From RGDT01 sp964630925 (GTDB lineage: Bacteria > Planctomycetota > Planctomycetia > Gemmatales > Gemmataceae), in assembly GCA_964630925.1 (NCBI GenBank), contig CAZVZK010000101.1, positions 1 through 36,471 of the forward strand: 36,471 bases of DNA, given 5' to 3'. Of the stretch, positions 1-7,528 are shown in pieces; position 1 is the stretch's first letter, and every line of letters begins with the position of its first letter. The notes under the pieces are model-generated. The model did no database searches. It saw only the letters and a list, made by a program, of their open reading frames with translations, and was not told the DNA's origin. The translations under genes and the position numbers were made by a program.

Positions 1-2
1 CA

Positions 3-176
3 CGGCAAGCCTCCGCGGCGCCCAGGGCCGTCACTGCTCCGAGGCCTGCGGCGCCCAGGGCCGCCGCCCCGGCCCCGAGGCCGGCGCCGAGGGCGGCCGC
101 CCCGGCCCCGAGGCCTGCGGCGCCGAAGGCCGCACCTTCTTCGCCGCGGCCAGGACGCCGTGACGGGAAGCGGTGA
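3..176 (+). CDS. 3' end of an Ala/Pro/Arg-rich protein (partial)
   Basis: Only the last 57 codons lie in the window. The frame ending in TGA at 174-176 reads as an Ala/Pro tail with regularly spaced Arg and Lys (for example PRAAAPAPRPAPRAAAPAP) and closes with PRPGRRDGKR. Such basic Ala/Pro tails occur on histone H1-like and other nucleic-acid-binding bacterial proteins, and also on cell-wall linkers, so the function is open. The DNA itself is repetitive, with a block containing CCCCGGCCCCGAGGCC present twice. A strong terminator hairpin 12 bases after the stop supports a gene ending here. The other two forward frames give less protein-like compositions. The N-terminal domain that would identify it is outside the window. 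Confidence 0.45.
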   Translation, partial: RQASAAPRAVTAPRPAAPRAAAPAPRPAPRAAAPAPRPAAPKAAPSSPRPGRRDGKR

Positions 177-188
177 GAAAACCCAGAT

Positions 189-215
189 CGGCCCCGGAGG
201 ATGACTCCGGGGCCG
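189..215. terminator. Bidirectional intrinsic terminator
   Basis: A perfect 10-bp inverted repeat (CGGCCCCGGA at 189-198, TCCGGGGCCG at 206-215) with a 7-base loop lies between two convergent genes. The forward side is followed by GTTCATTT. On the reverse strand the stem is followed by ATCTGGGTTTTC, a short T tract. It probably ends both the rightward gene stopping at 176 and the leftward gene stopping at 218. Confidence 0.7.
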
Positions 216-217
216 GT

Positions 218-793
218 TCATTTACAACCAGCCACCGCCCCCAGATTGTCGAGGGCTGCGCGCACCGCCCAGGCCTGGACGATGCGGAAGATCGGCTCGC
301 CCGGCTCCATCCACCACTCGGCCATCCGCGACCACGACGAGATCCGCACCGAGACCTCGCCGGTCCCCACATCCTTGCACACCTCGAACGTCTCCTCGCC
401 GGTGGCAGGGTGGCCGTTCACCGTCTGCAGGGTGAAGCCGACGCGGTTGTCCTCCGCGATCACGGCCTTGACGCGGCCGGCGAAGAAGACTTCGACGCCC
501 GGCAACACCCGCAAGCGGTTGGCGAACGTTTCGCCGGCACGCAGGGGCACGCGTGCCGTGACGCCGCGGACCAGCCACTCGGGGAAGATGCGGTAAGCCA
601 TGATGGCGTCGGCGACACGGCGGAAGGGGCCCTCGGGCAGCGGCGGGCCGGGCGGCTCGGCGGCGACGACGCGGCGTTCGTCGATAAAGCGGTCGCCATT
701 TCGAGGGCCGGCGGTGACGTGGGCGTCGAGGGGCATGCGGGCGGCCCGTGCCAGGGCGGCCTCCGCGCCACCGCCCAACAGGAGTGGTTTCAT
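218..793 (-). CDS. DUF1990 family protein
   Basis: A 191-residue protein of unknown function that resembles the DUF1990 family of small cytoplasmic proteins. Recognisable elements are a central segment DRFIDERRVV, the strand run VFFAGRVKAVIAEDNRVGF, the GHPATGEETFEV turn typical of the family, and a C-terminal amphipathic segment starting ISSWSRMAEW. The ATG at 793 is preferred to the GTG at 811 because GGAGGG sits 7 bases upstream of the ATG, inside the longer alternative. It is the last gene of a leftward run after four secreted paralogues, 45 bases behind the nearest, so it may be cotranscribed with them. No enzymatic residues can be assigned. Confidence 0.7.
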   Translation of the reverse strand: MKPLLLGGGAEAALARAARMPLDAHVTAGPRNGDRFIDERRVVAAEPPGPPLPEGPFRRVADAIMAYRIFPEWLVRGVTARVPLRAGETFANRLRVLPGVEVFFAGRVKAVIAEDNRVGFTLQTVNGHPATGEETFEVCKDVGTGEVSVRISSWSRMAEWWMEPGEPIFRIVQAWAVRAALDNLGAVAGCK

Positions 794-838
794 GACAACG
801 CCCTCCGCCACGTGGTAACCGTGACGGAGGGCGGCGGA

Positions 839-1255
839 TCACTTCGCAAGCCGATACGCCATATTCTTCGGCAGGACGAACGCCTTCTGGTGGCGTCGTA
901 GGTCCTTGGACTTGCCGCCCTCGAACGTGAAGACGCCCTCGGCGCCGTCCGCCCTCTTGCGGACGGCGTGCGTGAGCCTGTCCTCGCCGGAGCCTGACCA
1001 CACGAAGACGAGGAGGTACTCCTTGCGGAAATCGACCTCCTTCTTGAGCGCCTCCAGGGACGTCTTCTCCGGGGCGAACTTCGTCAGCTCCTCGACGGTC
1101 GCGATCTTGACCGGGTCGGGCGGACCGACTTCCTTCCCCGGCAATCGGACCGACAGCTCCAGCTCGCGCACCTTGAGTTTGGCCGGATCAACCGGCTCGG
1201 GGTCGGCGGCACGTACGGCAGAGACGAGGGCGAGCATCAGGATCGCGGCGCGCAT
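839..1255 (-). CDS. Small secreted protein, tandem paralogue 1
   Basis: A 138-residue protein with an N-terminal Sec-type signal peptide (hydrophobic stretch to about residue 18, cleavage probably after AVRA) and a compact charged body. It shares its architecture with the three genes upstream: a DPEP.DPAKLKVRE segment after the signal, an EEL helix, the strand block KEYLLVFVWSGSGEDRL, and a C-terminal KDLRRHQKAFVLPK region. The ATG at 1255 follows GGGGGAAG at good spacing; the GTG two codons earlier lies between that ribosome site and the ATG. The family is not recognised. The VFVWSGSG core is vaguely like small beta-sandwich inhibitor or copper-binding folds, but no catalytic or metal motif is conserved. 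Probably periplasmic. Confidence 0.8.
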   Translation of the reverse strand: MRAAILMLALVSAVRAADPEPVDPAKLKVRELELSVRLPGKEVGPPDPVKIATVEELTKFAPEKTSLEALKKEVDFRKEYLLVFVWSGSGEDRLTHAVRKRADGAEGVFTFEGGKSKDLRRHQKAFVLPKNMAYRLAK

Positions 1256-1280
1256 GGTCACTTCCCCCGAGCAGGATCGA

Positions 1281-1700
1281 TCACTTGGCCAGTCGGAACG
1301 TAAGCTTCTTCGGCACTACATACACCTTCTGGTGGCGACGCAGGTCGTTGGTGTCGCCGGGGGTGCGGATGAAGACCGCCTCAGCGCCGCCCTTCGTCTT
1401 CTCGACCTTGTGGTCCAGCCTGTCGCCGCCGGAGCCGGCCCAGGTGAAGACGAGGAGGTACTCCTTTGAGAAATCGACCTCCTTCTTCAGCTCCGCCTGG
1501 GCCTCCTTGGAGGGGACGTTCTTCGCCAGCTCCTCGGCCGTCGCGATCTTGACCGGCGCGGGCTCGCCGCCGAATTTCGACGACAGGCGGAATGCCACCT
1601 TCGTCACCTCGCGCACCTTCAACTTCGCCGGGTCCTCCGGCTCGGGGTCGGCGGCGCGGGCGGAGAGGGCGAGGGCGGCGAGCAGGAGCGCGGCGCGCAT
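1281..1700 (-). CDS. Small secreted protein, tandem paralogue 2
   Basis: A 139-residue exported protein closely related to the next gene downstream: the signal peptide starts MRAALLLAALALSARA, followed by DPEPEDPAKLKVRE, KKEVDFSKEYLLVFTWAGSG and DLRRHQKVYVVPKK. The start was set at ATG 1700, 5 bases after GGGGAAG. The sequence around this start (GGGGAAGTGACCATGCGC) is nearly the same as at the start of paralogue 1, which suggests a recent duplication that included the translation start. The upstream paralogue stops at 1703, so the two are almost certainly translationally linked. Function unknown. Confidence 0.8.
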   Translation of the reverse strand: MRAALLLAALALSARAADPEPEDPAKLKVREVTKVAFRLSSKFGGEPAPVKIATAEELAKNVPSKEAQAELKKEVDFSKEYLLVFTWAGSGGDRLDHKVEKTKGGAEAVFIRTPGDTNDLRRHQKVYVVPKKLTFRLAK

Positions 1701-1702
1701 GG

Positions 1703-2110
1703 TCACTTCCCCATCTCGTAGGTGGCCTTCGCCGGCAGGGCGAAGATCTTGAGGTGCTGGCGCAGGTCGCGTGTCAGGCCGCGCTTGTAGTTGAACGTGA
1801 CCTTGTCGCCCTCGGCGGACATGGTGACGCGGTCGCCGCCGGAGCCGGCCCAGCGGAAGACGACCAGGTACTCCTTCTTCAGGTTGGCCTGCTTGAGGAT
1901 CGCCTCCTTGCCCTCCTTGCCGACGTAGGCGTCGAGGTCGTCGGCCTTGGTGATCTTGTTTGGGGCGAAGCGCCCGCCCTCGCCGGAGGCGGTGATGCCC
2001 TTGAGGTCGAGCTCACGGGCCTTGGGGGCCTTGGGGTCGTCCGGCTCGGTCTTGTCAGCGAACAGGGCCGGGGAGAAGGCGATCAGGGCACACAGCGCGA
2101 GACGTAGCAT
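1703..2110 (-). CDS. Small secreted protein, tandem paralogue 3
   Basis: A 135-residue exported protein. The signal peptide runs to about residue 18 (ending LFA), then DDPKAPKARELDLKGIT, a KADDLDAYVGKEGKE helix, KKEYLVVFRWAGSGGDRV and DLRQHLKIFALPAKATYEM. It is closer to paralogue 4 than to 1 and 2, so the array looks like two older lineages each duplicated once. The ATG at 2110 has GAGGTG 7 bases upstream; a GTG three codons earlier is less likely. Its stop codon lies 2 bases before the start of paralogue 2. No known family was recognised. Confidence 0.8.
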   Translation of the reverse strand: MLRLALCALIAFSPALFADKTEPDDPKAPKARELDLKGITASGEGGRFAPNKITKADDLDAYVGKEGKEAILKQANLKKEYLVVFRWAGSGGDRVTMSAEGDKVTFNYKRGLTRDLRQHLKIFALPAKATYEMGK

Positions 2111-2180
2111 GTTCGGCACCTCGGTGAATGCGGGCTTCCGGCCATTGTAGGCCGCGGGGCGTGCGCGGCAGGGGGTGCCG

Positions 2181-2594
2181 TCATTTGGCGACGGCGTACG
2201 TTGCCTTCGCCGGCAGGGCGTAGACCTTCAGGTGTTGCACGTAATCGAGTGTCAGGCCGCCCCTCTTCGTGAAGGTGACCTTGTCGCCCTCGCCGGACAT
2301 GGAAAGGCGGTCGCCGCCGGAGCCGGCCCAGCGGAAGACGACGAGGTACTCCTTCTTCAGGTTGACCTGCTTGAGGATCTTCTCGCGTGCCTCCTTGCCG
2401 GTGATGTGCTTCTCGAGCTCCTCGGGCTTTGTGATCTTGGTCGGCGTGGCGGCGCCGCCCTCGCCGTCGGGGGTGATCCCGGTGAGGTCGATCTCGCGGG
2501 CCTTGGGGGCCTTGGGGTCGTCCGGCTCGGCCTTGTCGGCGAAGACGGGCGGCGTGGCGGCGAACAACAGGGCGGACAGGATCAGACGCGGCAT
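2181..2594 (-). CDS. Small secreted protein, tandem paralogue 4
   Basis: A 137-residue exported protein and the first gene of the leftward array. It has a signal peptide ending PVFA, then the shared DKAEPDDPKAPKAREIDL segment, a KPEELEKHITGKEARE helix, KKEYLVVFRWAGSGGDRL and a C-terminal block with LKVYALPAKATYAV. The ATG at 2594 has GAGG about 9 bases upstream. A 70-base gap separates it from paralogue 3, larger than the other gaps. It is divergent from the oxidoreductase at 2727, leaving 132 bases for both promoters. Function unknown; exported, probably periplasmic. Confidence 0.8.
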   Translation of the reverse strand: MPRLILSALLFAATPPVFADKAEPDDPKAPKAREIDLTGITPDGEGGAATPTKITKPEELEKHITGKEAREKILKQVNLKKEYLVVFRWAGSGGDRLSMSGEGDKVTFTKRGGLTLDYVQHLKVYALPAKATYAVAK

Positions 2595-2726
2595 GATTCG
2601 GAACCTCGCGGAATCAGGGGCTCTGACATCCTCGACGGGTTGGCACGCCCGGCGGTTTGCCCTGCGGGCCGCGCCTCCCTAAATCTCCCCCATACCGACA
2701 TTCACTCTCCACGGAGAACCGGGCCA

Positions 2727-3917
2727 ATGGGCGTCAACGCACCGCTCGATCGCAAGCTGAAGATGGGCCTCGTCGGCGGCGGGCAGGGCGCCTTCATCGG
2801 GCGCGTCCACTCCATCGCCGGCACCCTCGACAACCGCGCCGCCCTCGTCGCCGGCGCCCTCTCCTCCAACGCCGAGAGGTCCAAGGCGTCCGCCGCCGAC
2901 TACGACATTCCCGCCGCCCGCGCCTACGGCTCCTACCAGGAGATGATCGCCGGCGAGCTGAAGCTGCCGCCGGGCGAGCGCGTGGACTTCGTCTCGGTGG
3001 CGACGCCCAACCACACGCACTTCGAGATCGCCAAGGCGTTCGCCGAGGCCGGCTTCAACGTCATGTGCGACAAGCCATTGACGTTCGACCTGGCCCAGGC
3101 GGAGCAGCTCGCCGAGGTGGTGAAGAAGACGGGCGTGGTGTTCGGGGTGACGCACAACTACACGGGCTACCCGCTGGTGCGGCAGGCGCGCGACATGGTC
3201 AAGTCGGGCGAGCTGGGCGAGATCCAGGCGGTGCGGGCGTTCTACATCCAGGGCTGGCTGCGCACGCGTCTGGAGTCCAGCGACCAGAAGCAGGCCGCAT
3301 GGCGGACGGACCCGAAGAAGAGCGGTGCGGCGGGTTGTTTCGGCGACATCGCCACCCACGCCTACAACCTCGGGCGCTTCATCACCGGGCTGATCCCCGA
3401 CCGGATCTCCTGCCAGCTTTCGGTGTTCGAGCCGGGCCGGGCGCTCGACGACTACGGCACCGCGATCATCAAGTACACCAACGGCGGCCTGGGCACGGTG
3501 ACGGCCTCGCAGATCAGCCACGGCCGCGAGAACGACCTGTGGATCGAGGTGGACGGCACGAAGGCGGCGCTGGAGTGGCATCAGGAGGAGCCGAACCGGA
3601 TGATCGTGCGGAAGAATGGCGAGCCGCACAAGGTCTACACGCGGGCCGGCGGGCCGTACCTGGGCGAGACGGCCGGGATGTCCACTCGCATTCCGGCGGG
3701 GCACCCGGAGGCGTTCCTGGAGGCGTTCGCCAACGTGTACACGGCGGCGTTCACCGACATGGTGAAGCGCGCCGGTGGCCAGGCGTTCGACGGAGTCAAT
3801 TCGCTGTACCCGAACGTCAACGACGGCGTGGACGGCATGAACTTCATCACGCAGTGTGTCGCGTCGAGCGCCGCCGAGGGGGCGTGGAAGACGTTGAAGC
3901 ACGCGCTGTGTCGGTGA
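2727..3917 (+). CDS. Gfo/Idh/MocA family oxidoreductase
   Basis: A 396-residue NAD(P)-dependent dehydrogenase of the family that acts on sugars, inositols and related polyols. The Rossmann motif GLVGGGQGAFIG starts at about residue 14. It is followed by VDFVSVATPNHTH and by CDKPLTF, whose Lys is the conserved family residue. A GDIATHAYNL segment carries the Asp and His expected near the substrate. The C-terminal alpha/beta domain contains the usual dimerisation sheet and the late substrate-loop Tyr (NSLYPNVNDG). The open frame extends far upstream, but the ATG at 2727 begins directly before the Rossmann strand, with GGAGA 12 bases ahead. The gene is monocistronic between a divergent array and an unrelated ATP-grasp gene, so the substrate cannot be inferred. 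Confidence 0.9.
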   Translation: MGVNAPLDRKLKMGLVGGGQGAFIGRVHSIAGTLDNRAALVAGALSSNAERSKASAADYDIPAARAYGSYQEMIAGELKLPPGERVDFVSVATPNHTHFEIAKAFAEAGFNVMCDKPLTFDLAQAEQLAEVVKKTGVVFGVTHNYTGYPLVRQARDMVKSGELGEIQAVRAFYIQGWLRTRLESSDQKQAAWRTDPKKSGAAGCFGDIATHAYNLGRFITGLIPDRISCQLSVFEPGRALDDYGTAIIKYTNGGLGTVTASQISHGRENDLWIEVDGTKAALEWHQEEPNRMIVRKNGEPHKVYTRAGGPYLGETAGMSTRIPAGHPEAFLEAFANVYTAAFTDMVKRAGGQAFDGVNSLYPNVNDGVDGMNFITQCVASSAAEGAWKTLKHALCR

Positions 3918-3931
3918 GTGCGCATCCGGTC

Positions 3932-3961
3932 ACTCGGGCCTTTGACGGGCCGCTGGCCTGA
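3932..3961 (+). repeat. Short GC-rich dispersed repeat ending ...GCCTGA, copy 1
   Basis: A 30-base sequence beginning ACTCGGGCCTTTGACGGG and ending GCTGGCCTGA, just after the oxidoreductase stop. It recurs almost unchanged at 6659-6690, where it forms the end of the CDGSH gene. The internal GGCC...GGCC arms can pair. Confidence 0.55.
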
Positions 3962-3972
3962 GCCGCAGACAT

Positions 3973-3998
3973 GGCGGGCTCAGGCACCGCCGCTCGCC
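3973..3998 (+). repeat. GCGGGCTCA / GCTCGCC dispersed repeat, copy 1
   Basis: A diverged copy of a second short GC-rich repeat: GGCGGGCTCA at the left and CGCTCGCC at the right. The related copy at 5173-5197 follows the next gene. Both lie in the gaps flanking the ATP-grasp gene. Confidence 0.4.
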
Positions 3999-4036
3999 CT
4001 TGGCCCGCGCGCACTCGTGTCCCTGGTGGTCAAGCC

Positions 4037-5167
4037 ATGCCGCGCTTCGTCGTCATCACCAACCCCGACGGGCTGCGTTGGAAGGCCTACGGGGCCGAAT
4101 TGGAGCGGTTCTGGCAGGAGCGCGGCACGCCGGCCGAGGTTGTTGTCGTCCCGTGGGCCGACGTGATCCCGCTCGACGGCTGCCTCGACACGTTGCCGGC
4201 GTTCGACAGGCCCGCCGTAGTGCGCATCGAGTCGCCGGGGCGCGACTGGGACGTGTCGCGCCTGCTGCTCCACGCCGGCGCGAGAGCCTCGGGGACGCCG
4301 GATGACGCCTGGCTCTCGCTGCACTACAGGAAGGGGCGGCAGGTGCGGCCCGGCCTACTGTTCGCGGGCTTCCGCCACGTCCTCCAGGGGTTGAAACGTT
4401 CCTTCACCGCCCGCCCGCACCTCACGCCGACGGCTTGCCCGCTCGCCATCACGTCGATGTTCGACAAGAACGAGACGTGCGCCCGCCTCGCCGCCGCCGG
4501 CGTCCCCGTCCCGCCGACGTGGCCGACCCCGCCACGCGACGCCGACGAGCTGCTCTCCCGGCTCAATTACCACGACCCCTGGCCCCTCACCTACGCCAAG
4601 CTCAACAGCGGCTCGTCGGCGTCGGCCATCGCCGTCATCACCCGCGGCGAGGCCGGCTTCACCGCCACCAGCTCGCTGGTGAGCATTGACGGCGATTGGT
4701 ACAGCTCGCGCCGCCTCGCCAGCCCCCGAGTCCTGGGCGATCTGCTGCAATTCCTCATCGACGAGGGTGTGTGTGTGCAGCGTGGCATACGCATGGCCCA
4801 GATCGACGGGTGCAACTTCGACGTGCGCGTCGTGGTGATCCACGGCAGGCCGGCGTTCACCATCTTCCGCCTGTCGCACCTGCCGATGACCAACCTGCAC
4901 CTCGGCGGGCACCGCGGCGACGTGGCGCGGTGCCGGGCCGCCATCCCGCCGCGGGTCTGGCTGGACGGGCTGGATGCGTGCGTCGAGGCGGCGGCGTGCT
5001 TTGATTCCGACATCGCGGGCGTGGATCTGCTGTTCGAGGCGGGGTATCATCGGCACTACGTCCTTGAGGTGAACGCCTTCGGGGACTTCTTCCCGAACCT
5101 CCAGGACGACACGGGTCGTAGCGTGCATCGCGTCGAGATCGAGGAGGCGGCGTGTAAGATGATGTGA
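4037..5167 (+). CDS. ATP-grasp domain protein, STM4014-like
   Basis: A 376-residue protein with the layout of an ATP-grasp ligase. An N-terminal pre-ATP-grasp segment (FVVITNPDGLRWKAYG) leads to a central nucleotide-binding region containing FDKNETCARLAAAGVP and LTYAKLNSGSSASAI, where the Lys should hold ATP. A C-terminal catalytic region has FDVRVVVIHGRPAF and ends with LEVNAFGDFFPNL, the Glu-x-Asn metal site of the superfamily. It most resembles the poorly characterised STM4014 family. The substrate is unknown, and the usual STM4013-STM4018 partners are not visible here. The ATG at 4037 is chosen over one at 3971 because it starts at the first beta strand; a GGTGG lies about 10 bases upstream. 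Confidence 0.7.
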   Translation: MPRFVVITNPDGLRWKAYGAELERFWQERGTPAEVVVVPWADVIPLDGCLDTLPAFDRPAVVRIESPGRDWDVSRLLLHAGARASGTPDDAWLSLHYRKGRQVRPGLLFAGFRHVLQGLKRSFTARPHLTPTACPLAITSMFDKNETCARLAAAGVPVPPTWPTPPRDADELLSRLNYHDPWPLTYAKLNSGSSASAIAVITRGEAGFTATSSLVSIDGDWYSSRRLASPRVLGDLLQFLIDEGVCVQRGIRMAQIDGCNFDVRVVVIHGRPAFTIFRLSHLPMTNLHLGGHRGDVARCRAAIPPRVWLDGLDACVEAAACFDSDIAGVDLLFEAGYHRHYVLEVNAFGDFFPNLQDDTGRSVHRVEIEEAACKMM

Positions 5168-5172
5168 GGCAC

Positions 5173-5197
5173 GGCGGGCTCACGCCCGGCGCTCGCC
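5173..5197 (+). repeat. GCGGGCTCA / GCTCGCC dispersed repeat, copy 2
   Basis: GGCGGGCTCACGCCCG followed by GCGCTCGCC, matching the copy at 3973-3998. It starts 6 bases after the ATP-grasp stop codon. The GGGCT/CGCCC halves can form a small hairpin, so it could also act as a terminator. Confidence 0.4.
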
Positions 5198-5242
5198 GAT
5201 CGACGCGGGAGGTTTGCTCTTGATCAGGACGGAAGATCCGCT

Positions 5243-5740
5243 ATGTGTACGGCCTCACCTGAGACAGTCTTCGAATCGGCTGATCCACTCCCGCACTGGG
5301 TGCGGGGGGGGCTGCTGTTGGCCGCCGCCGGCATCCTGACGGTTTTCGCCGTCGCGTGGTGGATCGACCCGTACAAGGGGCGGGGATCCGCCGAGCGGAT
5401 GGGGACGCACCGCCAGCTCGGTCTGCCGCCATGCACGTTCCTGGAGGTGACGGACCTCCCGTGCCCGTCGTGCGGGCTGACGACGAGTTTCGCGTTCACC
5501 GTGCGCGGCGACCTCGTCAACGGGGCGCGGGCCAACTGGGTGGGCGTGCTGCTGGTGATCGGCCTGGCGCTGGCCGTGCCGTGGGCGCTGGCGAGCGCGT
5601 ACAAGGGTCGGCCGCTGTGGGTGCAATGGCCGGAGCAAGCGCTCGTGACCGTGGTGCTGACGACGTTCGTCCTGCTGTTCGTACGCTGGGGCGTGGTGGT
5701 CGGCTTGTGGTGTTGGGCCGGGAAGCCGGCAGGGCCGTAG
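5243..5740 (+). CDS. DUF2752 integral membrane protein
   Basis: A 165-residue protein with three predicted membrane segments (about residues 22-42, 97-117 and 133-155). Between the first and second is the family hallmark PCPSCGLTTSFAFTVRGDL, a CPxCGxT motif at the membrane face followed by an amphipathic helix. DUF2752 proteins are widespread small inner-membrane proteins of unknown function; the paired cysteines suggest a redox or metal role but this is not shown. Upstream is a weak purine-rich stretch (GGACGGAAG). The lipoprotein gene follows after 16 bases, so the two probably share a transcript. Confidence 0.8.
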   Translation: MCTASPETVFESADPLPHWVRGGLLLAAAGILTVFAVAWWIDPYKGRGSAERMGTHRQLGLPPCTFLEVTDLPCPSCGLTTSFAFTVRGDLVNGARANWVGVLLVIGLALAVPWALASAYKGRPLWVQWPEQALVTVVLTTFVLLFVRWGVVVGLWCWAGKPAGP

Positions 5741-5756
5741 GCCAAGGAGTGGCGCG

Positions 5757-6446
5757 ATGGGCATGACGCGACGCTGGTTCGTCGGGGCGGCGGCGGCGGG
5801 CCTGCTGGTGCAGGCCGGGTGCGGCAACCTCGGCTCCCTCGCCTACTTCCTCTCCCCCGAGATCCCCGACAACGCCAAGCTCAAGCACCTGGCGCACAAG
5901 GACGAGAAGAAGGTGCCGAAGGTCGTCATCCTGACGCACACCGACGGCGACGTGGACACCGACCTCATCCACGCCGACCGCGAGGTGGCCGAGAAGCTCG
6001 CCGACATGATGCGCGAGACGGCGAAGGGGCTGAACCAGAAGGTGGATGTCGTCCAGCAGCGCAAGGTCGAGGAATACAAGAACCGGCGGACAGAGTGGAA
6101 GCATGACCCGATCAAGGCGGGGCAGGACCTCAAGGCGCAGTACGTCGTGTTCCTGGAGTTCCTGACCCTCAGCATGCGCGACCCCAAGTCGCCGAACCTG
6201 TTCACGGGCAAGGCGCATGTCCGGGTGCAGCTCTACGACGTGGATTCCGACGACCCGCCCAAGTCCGAATCCTGCCAGTGCTGCTACCCCAGCGACGTGC
6301 GCGGCTTCATCCCCATGGACGCCGACGCCCACCCCGAGAAGTTCCGCCGCGACTTCCTCAACACGGTGGCCAAGAAGCTGGTGCCGTACCTGATCAACCA
6401 CCCGCGCCAGGACCGCTACTCCGTCGAGAAGGTCTCCCATGACTGA
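5757..6446 (+). CDS. Tat-type predicted lipoprotein, function unknown
   Basis: A 229-residue exported protein. The N-terminus TRRWFVGAAAAGLLVQAGC combines a twin-arginine motif (RRxF) with a lipobox-like QAGC, so it is probably Tat-exported and lipid-anchored at about Cys 22. The body has no transmembrane segment. It contains a strand VPKVVILTHTDGDVDTDL, a long basic helix, a strand AQYVVFLEFLTLSM, and a CQCC cluster near residue 180 that could bind a metal or form disulfides. This resembles in outline the small planctomycete lipoproteins with an assembly-like fold, but I cannot name a family. AAGGAG lies 8 bases before the ATG at 5757. The 3' end overlaps the CDGSH start by 8 bases, indicating translational coupling. 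Confidence 0.75.
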   Translation: MGMTRRWFVGAAAAGLLVQAGCGNLGSLAYFLSPEIPDNAKLKHLAHKDEKKVPKVVILTHTDGDVDTDLIHADREVAEKLADMMRETAKGLNQKVDVVQQRKVEEYKNRRTEWKHDPIKAGQDLKAQYVVFLEFLTLSMRDPKSPNLFTGKAHVRVQLYDVDSDDPPKSESCQCCYPSDVRGFIPMDADAHPEKFRRDFLNTVAKKLVPYLINHPRQDRYSVEKVSHD

Positions 6447-6690
6447 GCCCGGCGTCACGCTGCGTCTGCGCGAGAACGGCCCGATCGTCGTCCACGGGCC
6501 GTTCCGCCTCGTCGATCATCTCGGGCGAGAGATCCCCCTCCCCGCCGACAAGCCGCTCGTCGCGCTGTGCCGCTGCGGAGCGTCGGCGAACAAACCGTTC
6601 TGCGACGGCTCACACAAGTCGTGCGGCTTCTCCGGGGGTGACTCGGGCGCACTGGAAGACTCGGGCCTTTCACGGGGCCCGCTCGCCTGA
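6439..6690 (+). CDS. CDGSH iron-sulfur domain protein
   Basis: An 83-residue protein containing the full CDGSH cluster site CRCGASANKPFCDGSHK: Cys 44, Cys 46, Cys 55 and His 59 should hold a [2Fe-2S] cluster. No membrane anchor is present, so it is a soluble single-motif CDGSH protein, probably involved in electron transfer or cluster handling. The start ATG overlaps the end of the lipoprotein gene by 8 bases. The last ten residues (DSGLSRGPLA) are encoded by a short repeat that also occurs in non-coding DNA at 3932-3961, so the tail is probably an accidental extension and not part of the fold. Confidence 0.9.
   Translation: MTEPGVTLRLRENGPIVVHGPFRLVDHLGREIPLPADKPLVALCRCGASANKPFCDGSHKSCGFSGGDSGALEDSGLSRGPLA
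6659..6690 (+). repeat. Short GC-rich dispersed repeat ending ...GCCTGA, copy 2
   Basis: The second copy of the repeat at 3932-3961, two bases longer. GGGCC and GGCCC arms can form a hairpin. Its terminal TGA is the stop codon of the CDGSH gene, so this copy is coding as well as repetitive. Confidence 0.55.
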
Positions 6691-6727
6691 TCCAAACACC
6701 TCGCCCCGCACCTGAGATGGATCACCG

Positions 6728-7525
6728 ATGCCCCCACTCACCGCCGCCGAGCGTTTCTTCACCGAATCCATGTCGCGTCTGGCCGGCCTGCTCGATTCGC
6801 AGCGGGCGGAGCTGGACGCCTCCGCCGGCTGGTGCGCCGACGCCATCGCGGCGGGGGGCCTGGTGCACCTGTTCGGCTGCGGCCACAGCCGCATGCTGTG
6901 CGAGGAGATGACGCCGCGCCAGGGGTGCTACGTCGGCTGGCACACCATCGTCGAGCTGGCGCTGTCGTTCCACAACCAGATCGTCGGGCCGAACGGGCTG
7001 CGCCAGAGCCTGCACCTGGAGAAGACGCCGGGCTACGCCGAGCAGATCCTGCGGAACTTCGCCTTCGGCCCGAAGGACGTGATGGTCGTCATCTCCACGA
7101 GCGGCATCCGCGAGGTGATCGTGGAGATGGCGGAGGGCGCGCGGACACGCGGGCTCAAGGTGGTCGGCGTCGTGAGCAAGGCCCATTGCGAGCAAGCGAA
7201 GCCGGCCCTCGCCTCGGGGAAGAAGCTGATGGACGTGGCCGACGTGATCCTCGACAACGGCGCGCCGGTGGGGGACACGCTTGTCTCGGTCGAGGGGGCG
7301 GGGCGGACGGGGCCGTTCAGCACGCTCGGCGGGGCGATGGTGATGAACATGCTGCGCTGCGAGGTCGCCGAGCGGCTCGCGCGGCGGGGCGTCGAGGTGG
7401 TCCTGCTGCCGAGCCATCAGTTCGTCGGCTCGCGGACGGTCGAGGAGCAGCTGGAGTATTTCTACGCGCAGTACGCGCGGAGCGTCGCCCCCCTGTACTC
7501 GCGGCAGGGGCGCGGCGGGGCGTGA
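6728..7525 (+). CDS. SIS-domain sugar isomerase, UPF0309-like
   Basis: A 265-residue protein with a single sugar isomerase (SIS) domain. The phosphosugar-binding elements are LVHLFGCGHSRMLCEE (about residues 45-60) and VMVVISTSGIREVIVEMA (about 118-135), the Ser/Thr-rich loops that grip a sugar phosphate. SLH-like helices and a VGDTLVSVEG segment follow. Length and motifs fit the UPF0309/sugar-isomerase-domain family, related to GmhA and MurQ, probably acting on a phosphorylated amino sugar or ketose. The exact substrate is not known. The gene lies 37 bases after the CDGSH gene and converges with hmgA, with only 3 bases between the two stop codons. Confidence 0.8.
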   Translation: MPPLTAAERFFTESMSRLAGLLDSQRAELDASAGWCADAIAAGGLVHLFGCGHSRMLCEEMTPRQGCYVGWHTIVELALSFHNQIVGPNGLRQSLHLEKTPGYAEQILRNFAFGPKDVMVVISTSGIREVIVEMAEGARTRGLKVVGVVSKAHCEQAKPALASGKKLMDVADVILDNGAPVGDTLVSVEGAGRTGPFSTLGGAMVMNMLRCEVAERLARRGVEVVLLPSHQFVGSRTVEEQLEYFYAQYARSVAPLYSRQGRGGA

Positions 7526-7528
7526 TGC

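Noticed and set aside
2634..2660. Sigma-54 promoter (TTGGCACG ... TTTGC) before the oxidoreductase
   Set aside because: The two elements are about 5 bases too far apart for the fixed -24/-12 spacing.
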